A DNA stretch of 64,000 bases from Vulcanimicrobiota bacterium (GTDB taxonomy: Bacteria; Vulcanimicrobiota; Vulcanimicrobiia; Vulcanimicrobiales; Vulcanimicrobiaceae). The position numbers and the translations under genes were made by a program. Each line of letters opens with the position of its first letter. The stretch's first letter is position 1. The stretch covers positions 62,001 through 126,000 of the forward strand of contig JAAXCW010000001.1 in assembly GCA_013036095.1 (NCBI GenBank). Reading direction: 5' to 3'. Below the pieces are notes generated by a model. The model searched no databases. It had not been told where the DNA came from and saw only the letters and a program-made list of their open reading frames with translations. Shown piece after piece: positions 34,684 to 43,016 of the stretch.

Positions 34684-35268
34684 GTGGCCTGGATCGAGCC
34701 GGTCACCCTATCCGGCAAGAGCGTCACGCTCGCACCGCTCTCGAAGGAACACCATGACGAGCTCGTCCCTGCGGCGAGCGATGGCGAACTCTGGAACTTG
34801 TGGTATACGACCGTCCCCGAACCTGCAGGCATGATGGCGGAAATCGACCGCCGTTTAGCGTTGCAAGAGCGCGGCTCGATGCTGCCTTTCACCATAATCG
34901 AACGCGCGACCGGCCGCGCAGCCGGTATGACGACATACATGAACATCGATAGCGAGAATCGCCGGCTCGAAATCGGCTCGACGTGGCTGCGCAAGAGCGT
35001 GCAGCGCACCGCCGTGAATACCGAGTGTAAACTTCTGCTCTTGTCGCATGCGTTCGACACGCTCAAATGCATAGCGGTTGAATTCCGCACGTCTTCCGCC
35101 AATGCTCAAAGCCGCCGCGCTATCGAACGCCTAGGCGCGAAGCTCGACGGTATTCTTCGCAGCCACGCGCTGCACAAGAACGGCACGCTGCGCGACACGG
35201 CCGCGTACAGTATTACGGTCGCCGAATGGCCTGAAATCGAGCGGCGGCTAACTGCGGCGTCATGGTGA
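34684..35268 (+). CDS. GNAT acetyltransferase, RimJ/RimL type
   Basis: 194 residues. It starts with VTLSGKSVTLAPLSKEHHDEL, like the first strand of RimL-type enzymes. LEIGSTWLRKSVQRTAVNTECKLLLLSHAFDTLKCIAVEFRTSSANAQSRRAIERLGAKLDGILRSH follows the family: the acetyl-CoA loop, then the N.QSR.A.E.LG.. segment. GTG start. It likely acetylates a small molecule or N-terminus. Confidence 0.87.
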   Translation: MAWIEPVTLSGKSVTLAPLSKEHHDELVPAASDGELWNLWYTTVPEPAGMMAEIDRRLALQERGSMLPFTIIERATGRAAGMTTYMNIDSENRRLEIGSTWLRKSVQRTAVNTECKLLLLSHAFDTLKCIAVEFRTSSANAQSRRAIERLGAKLDGILRSHALHKNGTLRDTAAYSITVAEWPEIERRLTAASW

Positions 35269-35270
35269 GC

Positions 35271-35330
35271 GGCCGCCTTGAGGCGGCCCGGTCGAAGCAC
35301 GGCCGAGGAGCGCGCCCTAGGCGCGGGCGG
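35271..35330. repeat. Hairpin and partial dispersed-repeat tail
   Basis: A strong hairpin GGCCGCC-TTGA-GGCGGCC (35271-35288) without a T-run is followed by GGTCGAAGCACGGCCGAGGAGCGC, which resembles the tail of the dispersed element seen near 61.3 kb. Confidence 0.5.
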
Positions 35331-35426
35331 CGAGGCTCGCGCCGCAACGGGGCATTCGTGCGTACGCGGCTATACAAACGCTCGTTTGGTATTTAGGTTG
35401 GGATTTAGGTGGGTATATGCCCCGTC

Positions 35427-35825
35427 ATGCAACTTGGCCCGGATCCCCAAGACGAGCGCCCGATCGAAATCCAAGCCCATGAGCACGCCATCTCGAGCGA
35501 CATCCGGGACGTCGTAAAAGAGCTGGTGGACGCACTGGGGGCGACGATGGTTGCCGCCATCGGAGGCGTCAGCGAAACCCGCGCGGTTAAGCAATGGATG
35601 ACCGACCGCGAGCCGCAACGCCCGCACCTTCTCCGCTTCGCGTTGCAGCTTGCGTGGGTCATCTGTGAAAAGGGCGACCGCAACACGGCGCGTGCTTGGT
35701 TTCAAGCGCTCAATCCGCATCTCAACGATGCCGTACCGTTGCTCTTGTTGCGCGAACGCCAGCTCGCAGACATTCAGGCCCCGCTCATGGCAGCCGCCCG
35801 CGCTTTCAGGCCGCGTCCCGTTTAG
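35427..35825 (+). CDS. Xre/MbcA/ParS-like protein
   Basis: 132 residues. The middle (AAIGGVSETRAVKQWMTDREPQRPHLLRFALQLAWVICE) looks like the degenerate helix-turn-helix, and the end (RNTARAWFQALNPHLNDAVPLLLLRE) matches the ...ARAWF.G.NP.L....P..LLRE segment of the Xre/MbcA/ParS toxin-binding domain. Antitoxins with this domain usually pair with RES toxins, but no toxin gene is next to it, so this is either a solitary regulator or an orphan. An in-frame GTG at 35409 is an alternative start. Confidence 0.72.
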   Translation: MQLGPDPQDERPIEIQAHEHAISSDIRDVVKELVDALGATMVAAIGGVSETRAVKQWMTDREPQRPHLLRFALQLAWVICEKGDRNTARAWFQALNPHLNDAVPLLLLRERQLADIQAPLMAAARAFRPRPV

Positions 35826-35886
35826 AATCCCAACTTGTATGTTGCTCGCCCACCAGCCATACTAAGGGACGAAAGGCAGGCGCACC

Positions 35887-36228
35887 ATTTCCTATCACAG
35901 CGCGGCGTTTATACGCGAGGATTTTGATGCGGTCATCGCGCTGCACGTCTTTGGCGAGCTCGATATCGCCAACTCAAAAGATTTTGAAGCCGCCGTAGTG
36001 AGCGCCGAGCCCGACATGGGCGCCGAGCGTCTTTTAGTGATCGACCTGGGCAGCTGCACCTTTTTGGACTCCACCGCGCTCCAAGTGGTCGTGCGGGTTC
36101 ACCAGCGCCAGGGCGACCGGCTTGTCGTCATCGTCCCCGAGGCCAGCGTGATCCATCGCATCTTCCGCATCACCAATCTGGACCAGCGGATCTCCATCGT
36201 CGAAAGCTTGAGCAAAGTTTTACCGTAG
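35887..36228 (+). CDS. STAS-domain protein (anti-sigma factor antagonist-like), non-standard start
   Basis: 113 residues if read from ATT at 35887. VIALHVFGELDIANSKDFEAAVV is the first strand and helix of a STAS domain, and LVIDLGSCTFLDSTALQVVVRVHQ the conserved segment with the phosphorylatable Ser (LDS). The only ordinary start is a GTG at 35998, which would delete the first third of the domain, yet the frame codes for it. AGG sits six bases before the ATT. It could work in a partner-switching pathway; no partner kinase is in the window. Confidence 0.72.
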   Translation: MSYHSAAFIREDFDAVIALHVFGELDIANSKDFEAAVVSAEPDMGAERLLVIDLGSCTFLDSTALQVVVRVHQRQGDRLVVIVPEASVIHRIFRITNLDQRISIVESLSKVLP

Positions 36229-36345
36229 GACCCCCCTAAGCTATCAACTTGGACTCAAGGGTGAGAATTAGATCGGTAAGGGTCAAAACTCGCGCTACAA
36301 CGAAGTCACCCCATGCTATAGGATTGGCGTGGAGCAAATTTTAGT

Positions 36346-36651
36346 ATGAAATACCTTACCGCAATTGTCGCGCTTGCCTTGCTGACGGCGGCGGCGCCAA
36401 AACCTGCGCTCGTCATTCACCTGACCGACTTTTCGTTCAAACCGGCATCCGCGTCCGTGAGCGCCGGCGACACGGTGGAATTTATCAATGACGACTCCTA
36501 CCCGCACACCGTGACGGCCTCCGGCGGAGCCTTCGATTCCGGCAACTTGGACGAACATGCGTCCTGGAGCTACACCTTCAAAAAGGCCGGAACGTACGCG
36601 CTGATGTGCACGTATCATCCGAACATGAAAGGCATGCTCACCGTCAGGTAA
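36346..36651 (+). CDS. Exported plastocyanin-like cupredoxin
   Basis: 101 residues: signal peptide (LTAIVALALLTAAAPKPA) and a type 1 copper domain, DFSFKPASASVSAGDTVEFINDDSYPHTVTASGG, with ligands H54, C88, H91 and M94 (LMCTYHPNM). Small periplasmic blue copper proteins of this kind carry electrons or shuttle copper. An OsmC gene follows 16 bases downstream and is probably co-transcribed. Confidence 0.9.
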   Translation: MKYLTAIVALALLTAAAPKPALVIHLTDFSFKPASASVSAGDTVEFINDDSYPHTVTASGGAFDSGNLDEHASWSYTFKKAGTYALMCTYHPNMKGMLTVR

Positions 36652-36667
36652 TAAGGGTCATCCGGCG

Positions 36668-37153
36668 ATGACGAATCACGCTTTTCAGACGACGCTTCGC
36701 TGGACAGGAAACCTCGGCACCGGAACGAGCTCGTACCGGGCATACGGACGCGACCACGAGCTTTCCGGGCCGCAGAAAACCTCCACCATAGCGGGATCCA
36801 GCGCGAAAACCTATCGCGGCGATGACGCGCGCTATAACCCCGAAGAGCTGCTGGTCGCGGCCTTGTCATCGTGCCACCTGCTGGCCTATTTGCATCTCTG
36901 CGCTGATGCCGGCATCGTGGTTACGGCGTACGACGATTTCGCTGAAGGCACGATGCGCACCAATCCCGACGGCAGCGGAGAATTCGTCGAGGTCACGCTC
37001 CATCCGCGCGTGCAGATCGCCGATCCGGCTCGCACCGCGGAAGCCACGACGCTGCACGATCGCGCGCATGACGTATGCTTCATTGCCCGCTCGGTAAACT
37101 TCCCGGTTAAGTGTGTACCAACAACGACAGCGCCACCTACGGTGTCATCCTGA
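36668..37153 (+). CDS. OsmC-family peroxiredoxin-like protein
   Basis: 161 residues. Landmarks: RWTGNLGTGTSSYRAYGRDHEL, YNPEELLVAALSSCHLLAYLHLCADAGI (peroxidatic Cys in SSCH) and DRAHDVCFIARSVNFPV (second Cys in VCFI). OsmC proteins reduce organic hydroperoxides with thiols in the cytoplasm. The final residues and the stop codon are supplied by a copy of the dispersed repeat. Confidence 0.9.
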   Translation: MTNHAFQTTLRWTGNLGTGTSSYRAYGRDHELSGPQKTSTIAGSSAKTYRGDDARYNPEELLVAALSSCHLLAYLHLCADAGIVVTAYDDFAEGTMRTNPDGSGEFVEVTLHPRVQIADPARTAEATTLHDRAHDVCFIARSVNFPVKCVPTTTAPPTVSS

Positions 37154-37213
37154 GTAGCGCATCGTAGATGCGCGTAGTCAAAGGACGCGTAGTCGAAGGG
37201 CGAAGGGCGAGGG
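37143..37213. repeat. Dispersed repeat, copy 6, at a gene junction
   Basis: Full-length copy: TGTCATCCTGAGTAGCGCAT, hairpin arms GCGCAT/ATGCGC, then GTAGTCAAAGGACG and a GTCGAAGGGCG direct repeat. It contains the end of the OsmC gene and the probable start of the next MFS gene. Confidence 0.82.
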
Positions 37214-38361
37214 CTTTCCGCTTCGTCTTCCTCATGAGCGTTGTCAGCTTATTTGCCGACATGACGTACGAAGGCGCGCGCTCGGTCACGGGCCCGTTTT
37301 TCGCGTTTCTCGGTGCGAGCGGAGCGGTCGTCGGTTTCGTCGCGGGCTTCGGCGAGCTCTTGGGCTTCGGCTTGCGTTACATTTCCGGCGTCGCAGCCGA
37401 TCGCACGGGAAAATATTGGGGAACTGCGCTGACCGGTTACGCGATCAACGTCATGGCCGTTCCGCTGCTGGCGTTGGCGCGCACGGTTCCTGGCGCGGCT
37501 GCGCTCGTTGTCGGCGAACGCGTCGGGCGCGGCATTCGCAAACCCGCTTCGAGCGCCCTTATCTCGTACGCCGGGTCCGAACTAGGACACGGCTGGGTTT
37601 TTGGATTTCGCGAAGCGATGGACCAAACCGGCGCAACCATCGGTCCCATCCTCGTCGCCGTCATCCTTTTTTATCACGGCGGTTTCGCGCGCGCGTTCGG
37701 CGTGCTCTTCGTGCCCGCGGTACTCGCGCTGATCGCGCTCGTTATCGCGTGGCGGAAGTTCCCCGTGCCGCAACACTTGGAAACGAAGCCGCTTAAGGTC
37801 GGCGGCCAGCAACTGCGATCGTTTTGGCTCTACGCAATTGGGGGAGCTTGCCTCGGGGCCGGCTTCGCCGACTTCGCGCTCATCTCGTTCCATTTCAGCA
37901 AGACGCACGTCTTTGCGCTCGGCCTCATCCCGATCTTGTACGCCGCCGCGATGCTGATGGGAGCCGTCGGCTCGCCGCTGCTGGGCAAGGCATATGACCG
38001 GTACGGCAACGCCGTTCTCGTCATTGCTTTCGCGGCAAGCGCAGTCTTCGCGCCGCTTTCATTTCTTGGAACGCCGTGGATGGCGGTCGCGGGCGTATTG
38101 TTGTGGGGATTCGGAATGGCCGCGCAAGATACGCTCTTCCCGGCCGCGATCGTGCAACTCGCGCCGCCGGATCGACGCGCTACGGCGCTCGGAACTTTTG
38201 ACGCCATCTACGGCATCGCGTGGTTTGCCGGAAGCACCGTGATGGGTTTGCTCTACGATCGCAGCTTCACGGCGCTGGTCGTCTTTTCGCTCGTGCTGCA
38301 AGCCGGCGGACTGCCGCTCTTGGTGCTCGCCGGCCGCCAACGGCGAGACGCTACGTCCTAA
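37168..38361 (+). CDS. Major facilitator transporter
   Basis: 397 residues with about 12 helices. The segment FRFVFLMSVVSLFADMTYEGARSVTGPFFAFLGASGAVVGFVAGFGELLGFGLRYISGVAADRTGKYW is strongly typical of an uncharacterised MFS group (the SLFADMTYEGARS family). The family sequence seems to begin near AFRFVFL, so the start lies in the dispersed repeat; ATG at 37168 is taken, with ATG at 37234 as the alternative that would trim the first helix. Substrate unknown. Ends overlapping the convergent lipoprotein gene by 11 bases. Confidence 0.85.
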   Translation: MRVVKGRVVEGRRARAFRFVFLMSVVSLFADMTYEGARSVTGPFFAFLGASGAVVGFVAGFGELLGFGLRYISGVAADRTGKYWGTALTGYAINVMAVPLLALARTVPGAAALVVGERVGRGIRKPASSALISYAGSELGHGWVFGFREAMDQTGATIGPILVAVILFYHGGFARAFGVLFVPAVLALIALVIAWRKFPVPQHLETKPLKVGGQQLRSFWLYAIGGACLGAGFADFALISFHFSKTHVFALGLIPILYAAAMLMGAVGSPLLGKAYDRYGNAVLVIAFAASAVFAPLSFLGTPWMAVAGVLLWGFGMAAQDTLFPAAIVQLAPPDRRATALGTFDAIYGIAWFAGSTVMGLLYDRSFTALVVFSLVLQAGGLPLLVLAGRQRRDATS

Positions 38362-38830
38362 ACGACTGCAGCGTATAGGTGCACGAATTGAACGTGCTGA
38401 CGTTCGCGACGGTCAGCTCGGCGGTATAGGTCATGCCCGGCTGCAGCGGACCAAAACCTGACTGATAGTAGTAGTCGGAGTTATACGGATGAGGACCGTT
38501 GGGATAAGAGGCCGGCTGTAACCCGCCGCCCGAGATCCGGCCGCCGAAATCGTCAACCAGCGTGATATTTAGCGACTGATAGTTCTGGCCGAGAGCATTG
38601 TTGTTGCCGTTGGCCACGATGACGATCTGACCGATGTTCGGATTGACGCCGCTTTGAAATGGTAACGGGTTAGCGAGCTGCACGTCGGTACCGGGATTAC
38701 AAGATGCTGACGATCCCAAAATGCCGCCGATGGAGCCGATGCCGCCGCCCAACAAGCCGCCGGCGCCGCTGCAGCTTGCCAATGCAAGCGCGAACGCGGA
38801 GAATGCGAGAAAACGAAGAGAGCGTATCAT
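38351..38830 (-). CDS. Lipoprotein, hypothetical
   Basis: 159 residues with a lipobox (FALALASC), a Gly-rich spacer (GAGGLLGGGIGSIGGIL) and a beta-type domain (NIGQIVIVANGNNNALGQNYQSLNITLVDDFG) ending with a Cys (TFNSCTYTLQSF). Many lipidated surface proteins in such genomes have this make-up. ATG at 38828-38830. Function unknown. Confidence 0.68.
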   Translation of the reverse strand: MIRSLRFLAFSAFALALASCSGAGGLLGGGIGSIGGILGSSASCNPGTDVQLANPLPFQSGVNPNIGQIVIVANGNNNALGQNYQSLNITLVDDFGGRISGGGLQPASYPNGPHPYNSDYYYQSGFGPLQPGMTYTAELTVANVSTFNSCTYTLQSFRT

Positions 38831-38901
38831 GTTGCGAGTACCTCGCGTGAGAAACGGTGCGGCCGTGCAGGGTGTTTCACAGAACACGTTAAGGAAACAT
38901 C

Positions 38902-40407
38902 ATGACTGGCGCTCGCTTTGCTTTGGCTGCTCTTCTTGTATTGCTGACAACCGCGGCGGCGCCGGCGCCGCAGCTCGACGCGACGTCGATGACTCCGGCG
39001 CAGCTGCTCGAACGCGCCGACAAGACTTCCGGCACGCTGACGCCCGGAAACTACCTGCGAACGTACATGTCGGACGGCGGCGGACTGCACACCGAGGGTG
39101 TAACGAAAATTTCGGGCGGTGATCGCGAGACGGTCGAGCACACCGGTCCCTTCACGACGGCCTTCGGCAGCTTTCACGGACAGCAGTGGCGTCAGAATGA
39201 AAACGGCGTCGTCATCTTGCTCAGTGGATTTCACGACACCGCCGATCCCGATGCGAACGCGCTCTCCCGCGCGGACAGCTCCACTGCTCTGCATGTGCTC
39301 GGCGTAACGCACAACGCGCCTCAGCAATACGTCCTGGAAGTCGCGCCCATCGGCGGCCCGCGCGAACGGCGCTATTACGATGTGGAAACGTATTTGCTGA
39401 ACCGGATCGAAATCACGGGCAGCGACGGCCGCACGCGTGTCTGGACGTTCTCCCGCTACCGCCCGGTCTTCAACGAGCTGATCCCATACACGGTGCGCTA
39501 CACCGATGGCCGCCCCGCCAACGACAGCGTGACGCAGATCACGTCGTTCGCTGCATCGCCCGTCTCGATCGCGGGGATTCCGGCCGGGCGCAAGCTGCTC
39601 CCCGCTTCGCAAACAAAACCCGTCGAAATCCCCGCGATCTTCAACGAAGATGGCATCATCGTGCCAGTGAAAATCGGGCGAAACACCTACAATTTTGCGC
39701 TCGACAGCGGATCCGATAGCCTGGGACTATCGCCGCGCATTGCGGCGGAGCTTGGCTACAAACGCTATGGGTTGAGTAAGGCCAACATCGCCGGCGAATT
39801 CGACGTATCGCAAACCGTCGTGCCTGACCTAGGCATCGGCGACCTGCATCTCACCAACGCGGTCTTCAGCGTGATTCCGATCGATCAGCCCGACGACAAA
39901 AACCACATCGTTGGCGTTCTTGGACTGGACTTTTGGTCGAGCGCCATCGTCGGTATAGATTTCAAAAACAAAACCGTGACGCTCTATCCCGCGAACACGA
40001 GCCCGCCCGATGCCGCAAGTTTGAGCGCCATGCCGATAGTGCTCGACGACGGCGTGCCGCGCGCGCCGGCGTCGGTCGAAGGCGTGCAGGGATATTTTCT
40101 GCTCGATACAGGTTCGGCTTCCACTATCATTTACCGTCACTATTTCGACCAGCTGCGGACAAAGACGCCGCTGGAAGTAACGCTTGAGACCCGCTGGCTG
40201 GGCGGCATCGTCGATATGGCGGGATATTCCGTCGACGACTTTGCGATGGGCCCGGCACAATTCAAACACGCCAGTATCGCGCTGCCGCCGGCAACGTCCG
40301 ACGATAATCCCGACTACGACGGCATCATCGGCCGCAATATTATGGAGTACTACCAGATGTACTTCGACTACGAAGGTCACGCAGTCTATTTGAGGCCGAA
40401 CGTTTGA
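38902..40407 (+). CDS. Exported retropepsin-like aspartic protease (member 1)
   Basis: 501 residues. A signal peptide (LAALLVLLTTAAAPAP) and an N-terminal lipoprotein-carrier-like part (about 30-215) precede two aspartyl protease-type lobes: NFALDSGSDSLGLSP and GYFLLDTGSASTIIY, each with the D-S/T-G catalytic motif, and a typical end (YDGIIGRNIMEYYQMYFDYEGHAVYLRP). Bacterial proteins of this kind (retropepsin-like PF13650) are mostly uncharacterised. The next gene overlaps by four bases. Confidence 0.85.
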   Translation: MTGARFALAALLVLLTTAAAPAPQLDATSMTPAQLLERADKTSGTLTPGNYLRTYMSDGGGLHTEGVTKISGGDRETVEHTGPFTTAFGSFHGQQWRQNENGVVILLSGFHDTADPDANALSRADSSTALHVLGVTHNAPQQYVLEVAPIGGPRERRYYDVETYLLNRIEITGSDGRTRVWTFSRYRPVFNELIPYTVRYTDGRPANDSVTQITSFAASPVSIAGIPAGRKLLPASQTKPVEIPAIFNEDGIIVPVKIGRNTYNFALDSGSDSLGLSPRIAAELGYKRYGLSKANIAGEFDVSQTVVPDLGIGDLHLTNAVFSVIPIDQPDDKNHIVGVLGLDFWSSAIVGIDFKNKTVTLYPANTSPPDAASLSAMPIVLDDGVPRAPASVEGVQGYFLLDTGSASTIIYRHYFDQLRTKTPLEVTLETRWLGGIVDMAGYSVDDFAMGPAQFKHASIALPPATSDDNPDYDGIIGRNIMEYYQMYFDYEGHAVYLRPNV

Positions 40408-41546
40408 CGGGCGCGTACGTCGCCGCGGTGGCCTTAGCGACCGCGCTCGCACAAGGCAACGCCGCCTTTGCAGCCGGAGATTTTGGGGGCGCGCTCATCG
40501 ACTACCGTGCGTCGATCGCGCACGACGGCAAGAGTTTCGCAGCATATTTCGGGGCGGCGCAAGCTGCGCTCTATGCCAACGATTTGCGCGCCGCCACGGA
40601 GTATCTGGATGCGGCGCAGGTGCTGGCCGACGCCAAGCAAACCGCGCCGGTGAAGATCTTGCTCGGCGAAGTGCAATCGCGAATTCGTATGCAGCAGGCG
40701 CGGCCGATCTCGAGGATGGCCAGCATTCCGATGGCGGCAGTGGATCCGCTCCCGCTGTTTTCCGTGCAGGTGAACGGACGCCAAGCGTACTTCATGCTCG
40801 ACACCGGGGCTCCCAATCTCATCATCGATCCCAATTTTGCTAAGGAGTTGGGATTGCCGATGACGGGCGGCTTCAACGGTACGTTTGCGGGCGGCAAGCA
40901 TGCAGAAGTACGCGATGTCCTGGTGCCGGCCTTTCGGATCGGCAGTGTGACGCTGCGCAATCTCCAGTCGTCGGCGCTTCCCACGCGCCCGATTCCATTC
41001 TTCGGCCATAAACGCGTGGACGGCATCATCGGCACGATCTTTCTTTCACAGTTTTTGTCGACGGTCGACTATCCGAACAGGCGGCTCGTGTTGCGCCCGC
41101 GCAGCGCCTCGGCCGCTTTCGAGCAGTCACTTGGGGCGGGGGCGGCCACGATACCGTTCTGGTACGTGCCCGATCACTTTCTCCTGGCGCGCGGCAGCGT
41201 GAACGCGTTAAACGACCAGTTATTTCTGGTCGACAGCGGAATGGCCGGCGGCGGCTTCGGACCGTCGCAGGAAACGGTCGCCGCGGCGAACATCGGGCTG
41301 GACGAAATGCACACGGGCACCGGGGTCGGCGGCGGCGGGGCGGTTTCGATTATTCCATTTACGCTAGATCGACTCTGTCTGGGTACCGCGTGCCAAGCGA
41401 ACGTGCGCGGCCTCTACACCCCGCAAGGCTCGCCGCTGCAAAACTTCCCGTTTAAAGTAGCCGGCATCATCTCGCATCAGTTTCTCGAGCACTTCGCCTG
41501 GACGATCGATTTCGACGCGATGCGGATGGTGCTCCAAGGCTCCTAA
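40404..41546 (+). CDS. Retropepsin-like aspartic protease with TPR-like N-terminus (member 2)
   Basis: 380 residues. A hydrophobic N-terminus (VAAVALATALAQGNAAFAAG) merges with one or two TPR-like helices (GGALIDYRASIAHDGKSFAAYFGAAQAALYA). Two protease lobes follow, with AYFMLDTGAPNLIID and LFLVDSGMAGGGFG, and the end reads HQFLEHFAWTIDFDAMRMVL. TTG start; overlap with the previous protease gene makes the two an operon. Exported or membrane-tethered. Confidence 0.82.
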   Translation: MTGAYVAAVALATALAQGNAAFAAGDFGGALIDYRASIAHDGKSFAAYFGAAQAALYANDLRAATEYLDAAQVLADAKQTAPVKILLGEVQSRIRMQQARPISRMASIPMAAVDPLPLFSVQVNGRQAYFMLDTGAPNLIIDPNFAKELGLPMTGGFNGTFAGGKHAEVRDVLVPAFRIGSVTLRNLQSSALPTRPIPFFGHKRVDGIIGTIFLSQFLSTVDYPNRRLVLRPRSASAAFEQSLGAGAATIPFWYVPDHFLLARGSVNALNDQLFLVDSGMAGGGFGPSQETVAAANIGLDEMHTGTGVGGGGAVSIIPFTLDRLCLGTACQANVRGLYTPQGSPLQNFPFKVAGIISHQFLEHFAWTIDFDAMRMVLQGS

Positions 41547-42109
41547 GCTTCGCTGTAAAAACAGCGGCCGCACGTTTGGATGTAGCGCGTCTCTCCTTCG
41601 ATGGCAATCTGCTCGCCCTGAGTGATGCGTTTTCCGAGCTCGTCGATCCGCACGTTCATGGTAGCCTTTCGTCCGCACGCGCAAATCGTTTTAATCTCTT
41701 CGATGCTGTCCGCGAGCGTCAGTAGATGCGCCGCGCCGGGAAACGGGTTACCGAGAAAATCGCTGCGCAGTCCGTAGCAAATGACCGGCACGCCCGTCAC
41801 GTGGGCGACGCGATGCAGTTCGCGGACTTGGCCGACCGTCAAGAACTGCGACTCGTCTACAAGTAAGCACGAGATCTCCGCAGTGTCGCTTCCGATCGCT
41901 TTGGTAAAATTGGTTGTCTCATCGAACGTCTCGACCTCGCGTTGCGGTCCGAGGCGCGACGTCACCAGACCGTCGCCGAAGCGCCGATCGATCGCGGCCG
42001 TAAAAATGCGAACCTTCCGGCCGTGCTCTTCATAGTTGTGGGCGACTTGCAGCAGCGCCGTGGACTTCCCCGCGTTCATTGCCGAGTAGCGGAAGTAGAG
42101 TTTCGCCAT
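41543..42109 (-). CDS. tdk: Thymidine kinase, type II
   Basis: 188 residues. Phosphorylates thymidine with ATP in the salvage route. The P-loop is YSAMNAGKSTALL, the Walker B/catalytic segment LLVDESQFL (Glu as base), the lasso ITQGEQIAIEGETRYIQTCGRCF, and a zinc site from CACGRK and CGRC. Convergent with the protease gene, overlapping by four bases at the 3' ends. Length and motifs are those of the bacterial and human TK1-like enzymes. Confidence 0.96.
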   Translation of the reverse strand: MAKLYFRYSAMNAGKSTALLQVAHNYEEHGRKVRIFTAAIDRRFGDGLVTSRLGPQREVETFDETTNFTKAIGSDTAEISCLLVDESQFLTVGQVRELHRVAHVTGVPVICYGLRSDFLGNPFPGAAHLLTLADSIEEIKTICACGRKATMNVRIDELGKRITQGEQIAIEGETRYIQTCGRCFYSEA

Positions 42110-42160
42110 CCCGGCCTAGGTACGAAGGCGGGGTATGCGAGCCCTCGAAGGAGCGTGTGC

Positions 42161-42541
42161 TTAAGCGCTAGATGCTTGTGAAAGCGCTCCGGCCTGATCG
42201 TTCAGCAGCGATTCGCCGGCGCAGAGAACCTCGACCGCGCTCTCGCGATCGCGGCGCAGCGATGCGCGGAGGAGTTGGCGCACAAGAAAAGATGCCGCCT
42301 GCGGCGCTCCAGCGTACTCCTGGCACTGCATATCAAAATAGCGGTAATCGGCCGGCTTCAAGAGACCTTTGAACGTACGCCGCGCGGCGAGATAGTCGGT
42401 CGCGCGCGCGCGAAAATATGGCGTGCCAATCGCGTCAAGCGCGTTGGCGAGTTCGATCGCCAAGCTCGCATAGGCAATGCCGATGACCGTGTTGTCGTAT
42501 GGGAAAGAACCTTCGGCCCCCCGGTTCGCGAGCGCAATCAT
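42161..42541 (-). CDS. Hypothetical helical protein
   Basis: About 126 residues, predicted to be all helical (TVIGIAYASLAIELANALDAIGTPYFRARATDYLAARRTFKGLL). One cysteine (MQC). No signal peptide or membrane helix. It could be an uncharacterised small protein; it lies between the tdk gene and a VOC gene. The ATG at 42539-42541 is preferred over a TTG two codons upstream. Confidence 0.5.
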   Translation of the reverse strand: MIALANRGAEGSFPYDNTVIGIAYASLAIELANALDAIGTPYFRARATDYLAARRTFKGLLKPADYRYFDMQCQEYAGAPQAASFLVRQLLRASLRRDRESAVEVLCAGESLLNDQAGALSQASSA

Positions 42542-42603
42542 TCCCAAATGGTAAGGGCCAAGTATGAAGAAATCCTAAAGCCCTTTCGTTCGGAGGTGTA
42601 CTC

Positions 42604-42951
42604 ATGCCCAACCCCGTTGTTCATTTTGAAGTCACCGGCAAGGATGCCAAAAAACTGCAAAATTTCTACGCCCAGGCGTTCGGCTGGAGCATGAAGGACG
42701 CCGGGAACGACTATGCGATGGTGACGACGGGCGAGAGCGCTACGCTCGCCGGCGGCGTCGGGAAAGCCCAGTTAGGCGAGGGTTGCGCGACGTTCTACGT
42801 CGGCGTTCCGGACATCGAAGCAGCTTTCCGTACGGTCGAAGGCCTTGGCGGACGCAAACTGGCCGGTCCTTACGACGTGCCCGGCGGACCGAAGATCGCG
42901 TTCTTCGCCGACCCCGAAGAGCACGTCATCGGCTTGGTAGAGACACCCTAA
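42604..42951 (+). CDS. VOC-superfamily protein
   Basis: 115 residues. VVHFEVTGKDAKKLQNFYAQAFGWSMK is the first half-module and KIAFFADPEEHVIGLVETP the second, with FYVGVPDIEAAFRTVEGLGG between. His and Glu in VHFEV and DPEEH.IGL are at the metal positions. GGAGG precedes the ATG. Two-module VOC proteins include glyoxalase, dioxygenase and resistance proteins; the actual reaction cannot be read. Confidence 0.87.
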   Translation: MPNPVVHFEVTGKDAKKLQNFYAQAFGWSMKDAGNDYAMVTTGESATLAGGVGKAQLGEGCATFYVGVPDIEAAFRTVEGLGGRKLAGPYDVPGGPKIAFFADPEEHVIGLVETP

Positions 42952-42961
42952 AACACTCAAG

Positions 42962-43012
42962 ACCTCCGGCGCTGTTTCTTGAAGGGAACTGGGTATCAGG
43001 GCCCTCGGAGGT
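42962..43012 (+). promoter_or_regulatory. Leader stem that can cover the ribosome binding site
   Basis: ACCTCCG (42962-42968) pairs with CGGAGGT (43006-43012), the Shine-Dalgarno sequence of the cupredoxin gene that starts at 43017. The stem could control translation of that gene. Confidence 0.5.
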
Positions 43013-43016
43013 TCAC

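Noticed and set aside
33986-34834. 282-residue plus-strand frame overlapping the exported protein at 34035
   Set aside because: It is the shifted frame of a gene with a signal peptide and a good ribosome binding site; its translation is Arg-rich.
35427-35825. Toxin-antitoxin module at the Xre/MbcA-like gene
   Set aside because: No RES or other toxin gene lies on either side, so a complete module cannot be claimed.
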